Shown: in pieces, positions 20,172 through 21,908 of the stretch
Numbering within the stretch: the stretch's first letter is position 1
Layout: each line of letters starts with the position of its first letter
Source: Elysia marginata
Lineage: Eukaryota; Mollusca; Gastropoda; Plakobranchidae
DNA: 21,908 nucleotides
Reading direction: 5' to 3'
NCBI GenBank assembly: GCA_019649035.1
Contig: BMAT01003095.1
Coordinates: forward strand, 106,945-128,852
Made by a program: the position numbers and the translations under genes
The notes under the pieces: model-generated
Told to the model about the DNA's origin: nothing
What the model saw: only the letters and a program-made list of their open reading frames with translations
Database searches by the model: none

Positions 20172-21859
20172 GTAATCTGTGAGTTCATGTGTTTCCGATC
20201 TAGATCTAGATTTACAGGCAGGCTAGACATAAGTTGCAGACGTTAACTGCCATTTGGTTGACTGATCTGCAGAGGTAAAGTTTAAAATTCATCGGCAATG
20301 GAATCTTGATATTTCGTCTTTAAAATAATGATAATCTCCGCATAAAGTTTATCGAGGAAAGGTTTAGGAAGCTGGGTCTGAAAAGGCCAGATTTAAATCG
20401 GATTTAAGGTTGTTTACAGACCAACAGTCGGGAATAAATTTAAAGCTCGACGTAGATGCACCAATTGTTCTAGTTGTGTTAAATTTTTAACTTGACGTAC
20501 GTAGGCTTAGTGATGTGTACCATAAATTATTAAATGTCGCGCTTTGACTTGGATTCATATACGTTTTGTAAAATAACAACAACGACAACAACACCAACAA
20601 CAACATTATTTATTATTGTCTCTCCACCTCTCTAATTTTTGTCCGTATCATTTTCTTGAGTCATTTTCATTTAAAAAGTAAAATAAAGTACGAAAGCTAA
20701 TAAATTCCCCACCTCACCCCATTTTTGTTGCGTGTAGGTCTCAGAAACATTAAATGCACTGTGTTTAGAGCCTCCTTTCCTATTCATCTCTTCCACACTT
20801 TCTCTATTTCTTTTACACCCCCCTCTCTCTCTGTTTTTTCCCATAATCTCTGAACTTCTCTCTGCTTTTTCCCGATCACCTTCCTTTGTCTCTTTTTGTC
20901 TATTCGGATTTCTCATTTTTGTCTAGATTTTTTCTTGCAATTATCATCAATTACTTCAAAACATAGATACCAGCACAAGTGCCCATTCCCTCCTCTTACG
21001 TACATAAAGATAACTGACAAATATATAGATAAAGGATACTAAATACTGACTTTGGAGCTATGTATTACTTTTACCCAGCATAATAGGTAAGTTCACAGCA
21101 ATGAATAGTCGGAATTTAAGTGTCAATGAGAAAGGGAGTCGAAGAGAAAGTTACACCATAAGCGTAGGATGATATATTTTAAGTTTAAATACAAAGAACA
21201 TGTGTTTTTTCCTTTTCAAACCGGACTTTGGTTGGCGAAAGGCATGCAGATAAACAAGACAACAGTAATAAGAATAACACCCGGAGCTTCGCGCAGAATA
21301 GCTCACTAACCACCTTTGTTAAATTTAAACTTGTTAGAATTTCCAATCCATATTCTGCAACGACATTTTTCATAAATTTCGAAGCGTTTTTAATGACTTA
21401 AAACATCTGTTCTCTGCCACATGAAGATAGATGTACATCAACGAGTAGACATTGAGCGCAAGTGGTTAATGAATATCGCAAGAATGGTGTTTTATCGTCA
21501 AAAAAGGACTTCTCATTTTGCTTGCATGAAAACAGTTTATCTTTTTTGCATGTCCTCTAAACATATTTCATTTCTGGATAACCTCCACAGTTTTCCTGAT
21601 TTTTTCTTGGACATGTATGCTTGACAAAAGCATTATAGTAACGTGAGTGGAGTTTTTCGAGTTAAAAATTGAGTGGAGAAAGTAGCACGCTGTAGAGCTC
21701 TAGCCCTGGCAATCAAATGTTCATCTCAATAAAACAAAAAAGGTAATCTCTTAAAAACCCAATGGTAACTTTGGACATGTTTACGAGGTTAAGAAAGGTA
21801 GGGTTGCAGAAAGAAAATAAATGAAAACAATAATTATAGTATTATAACAAAAATTAAGC
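20172..21859. other. AT-rich non-coding stretch with simple repeats
   Basis: It contains an (AAC)n-like tract at 20575-20604 and a pyrimidine-rich segment around 20760-20930. That segment makes a charged, low-complexity minus-strand frame (20671-20916) which I regard as compositional. The 67-codon frame at 21421-21624 is not recognised. No gene or RNA is supported. Confidence 0.5.
20575..20604. repeat. Imperfect (AAC)n microsatellite
   Basis: About ten AAC/GAC/ACC triplets with substitutions. Confidence 0.85.
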
Positions 21860-21884
21860 AAAATAAATAAATAATAAATAAATA
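21860..21884. repeat. Short (AAAT)n tract
   Basis: About six AAAT/AATA units with one break, close to the right edge of the window. Confidence 0.8.
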
Positions 21885-21908
21885 TGTTTAGAGTCCTCCA
21901 CCGCCGAA

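Noticed and set aside
20671..20916. Minus-strand charged 81-codon frame rich in Arg, Glu and Lys
   Set aside because: It reads from a pyrimidine-rich plus strand, and its composition accounts for both the openness and the charge.

Overview
The window looks like non-coding nuclear DNA from an animal genome. It is AT-rich, has no bacterial-style gene packing, is full of stop codons on both strands, and carries microsatellites, minisatellites, a tRNA-derived SINE and a decayed LINE. The SINE type, the CR1/L2-like LINE and a family of TCTAGA-rich repeats would suit a marine invertebrate, perhaps a mollusc. That placement is my inference and cannot be proved from this window. I found no convincing host protein-coding gene, tRNA gene or rRNA gene.

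Layout. 1-1500 is featureless AT-rich DNA, followed by a GA microsatellite (1501-1626). 1627-4140 shows nothing recognisable. 4144-4209 holds three perfect hairpins back to back. 4289-4418 has possible remains of a tRNA-like (SINE-type) promoter on the minus strand. 5864-6060 is a 50-bp minisatellite whose units form small hairpins. 7505-7658 is one copy of a dispersed repeat whose partner lies at 20073-20171. 8290-8715 is a large purine microsatellite. 8716-12159 has no supported gene. 12160-12547 is a composite repeat in which inverted copies of a 16-bp module flank a TCTAGA-rich core. 14118-14181 is a (GAA)n tract. 15763-16150 is a minisatellite built from alternating 71-bp and 57-bp units. 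16173-16423 is a SINE with a 12-bp target-site duplication, inserted just past that minisatellite. 17042-18930 is a 5'-truncated, frameshifted non-LTR retrotransposon on the minus strand. The rest, to 21908, is AT-rich with a few short simple repeats.

How the parts relate. The clearest biology is retrotransposition. The SINE keeps an RNA polymerase III promoter in near-canonical tRNA geometry but has no protein of its own and would depend on a LINE. The nearby LINE copy is dead, and its 3' end does not resemble the SINE tail, so it gives no support for being the partner. Most of the open frames longer than 60 codons here are by-products of repeats or of pyrimidine-rich composition. No previously undescribed multi-gene system is visible. 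The most original observations concern repeat architecture: the alternating minisatellite, the inverted-module element and the hairpin cluster.
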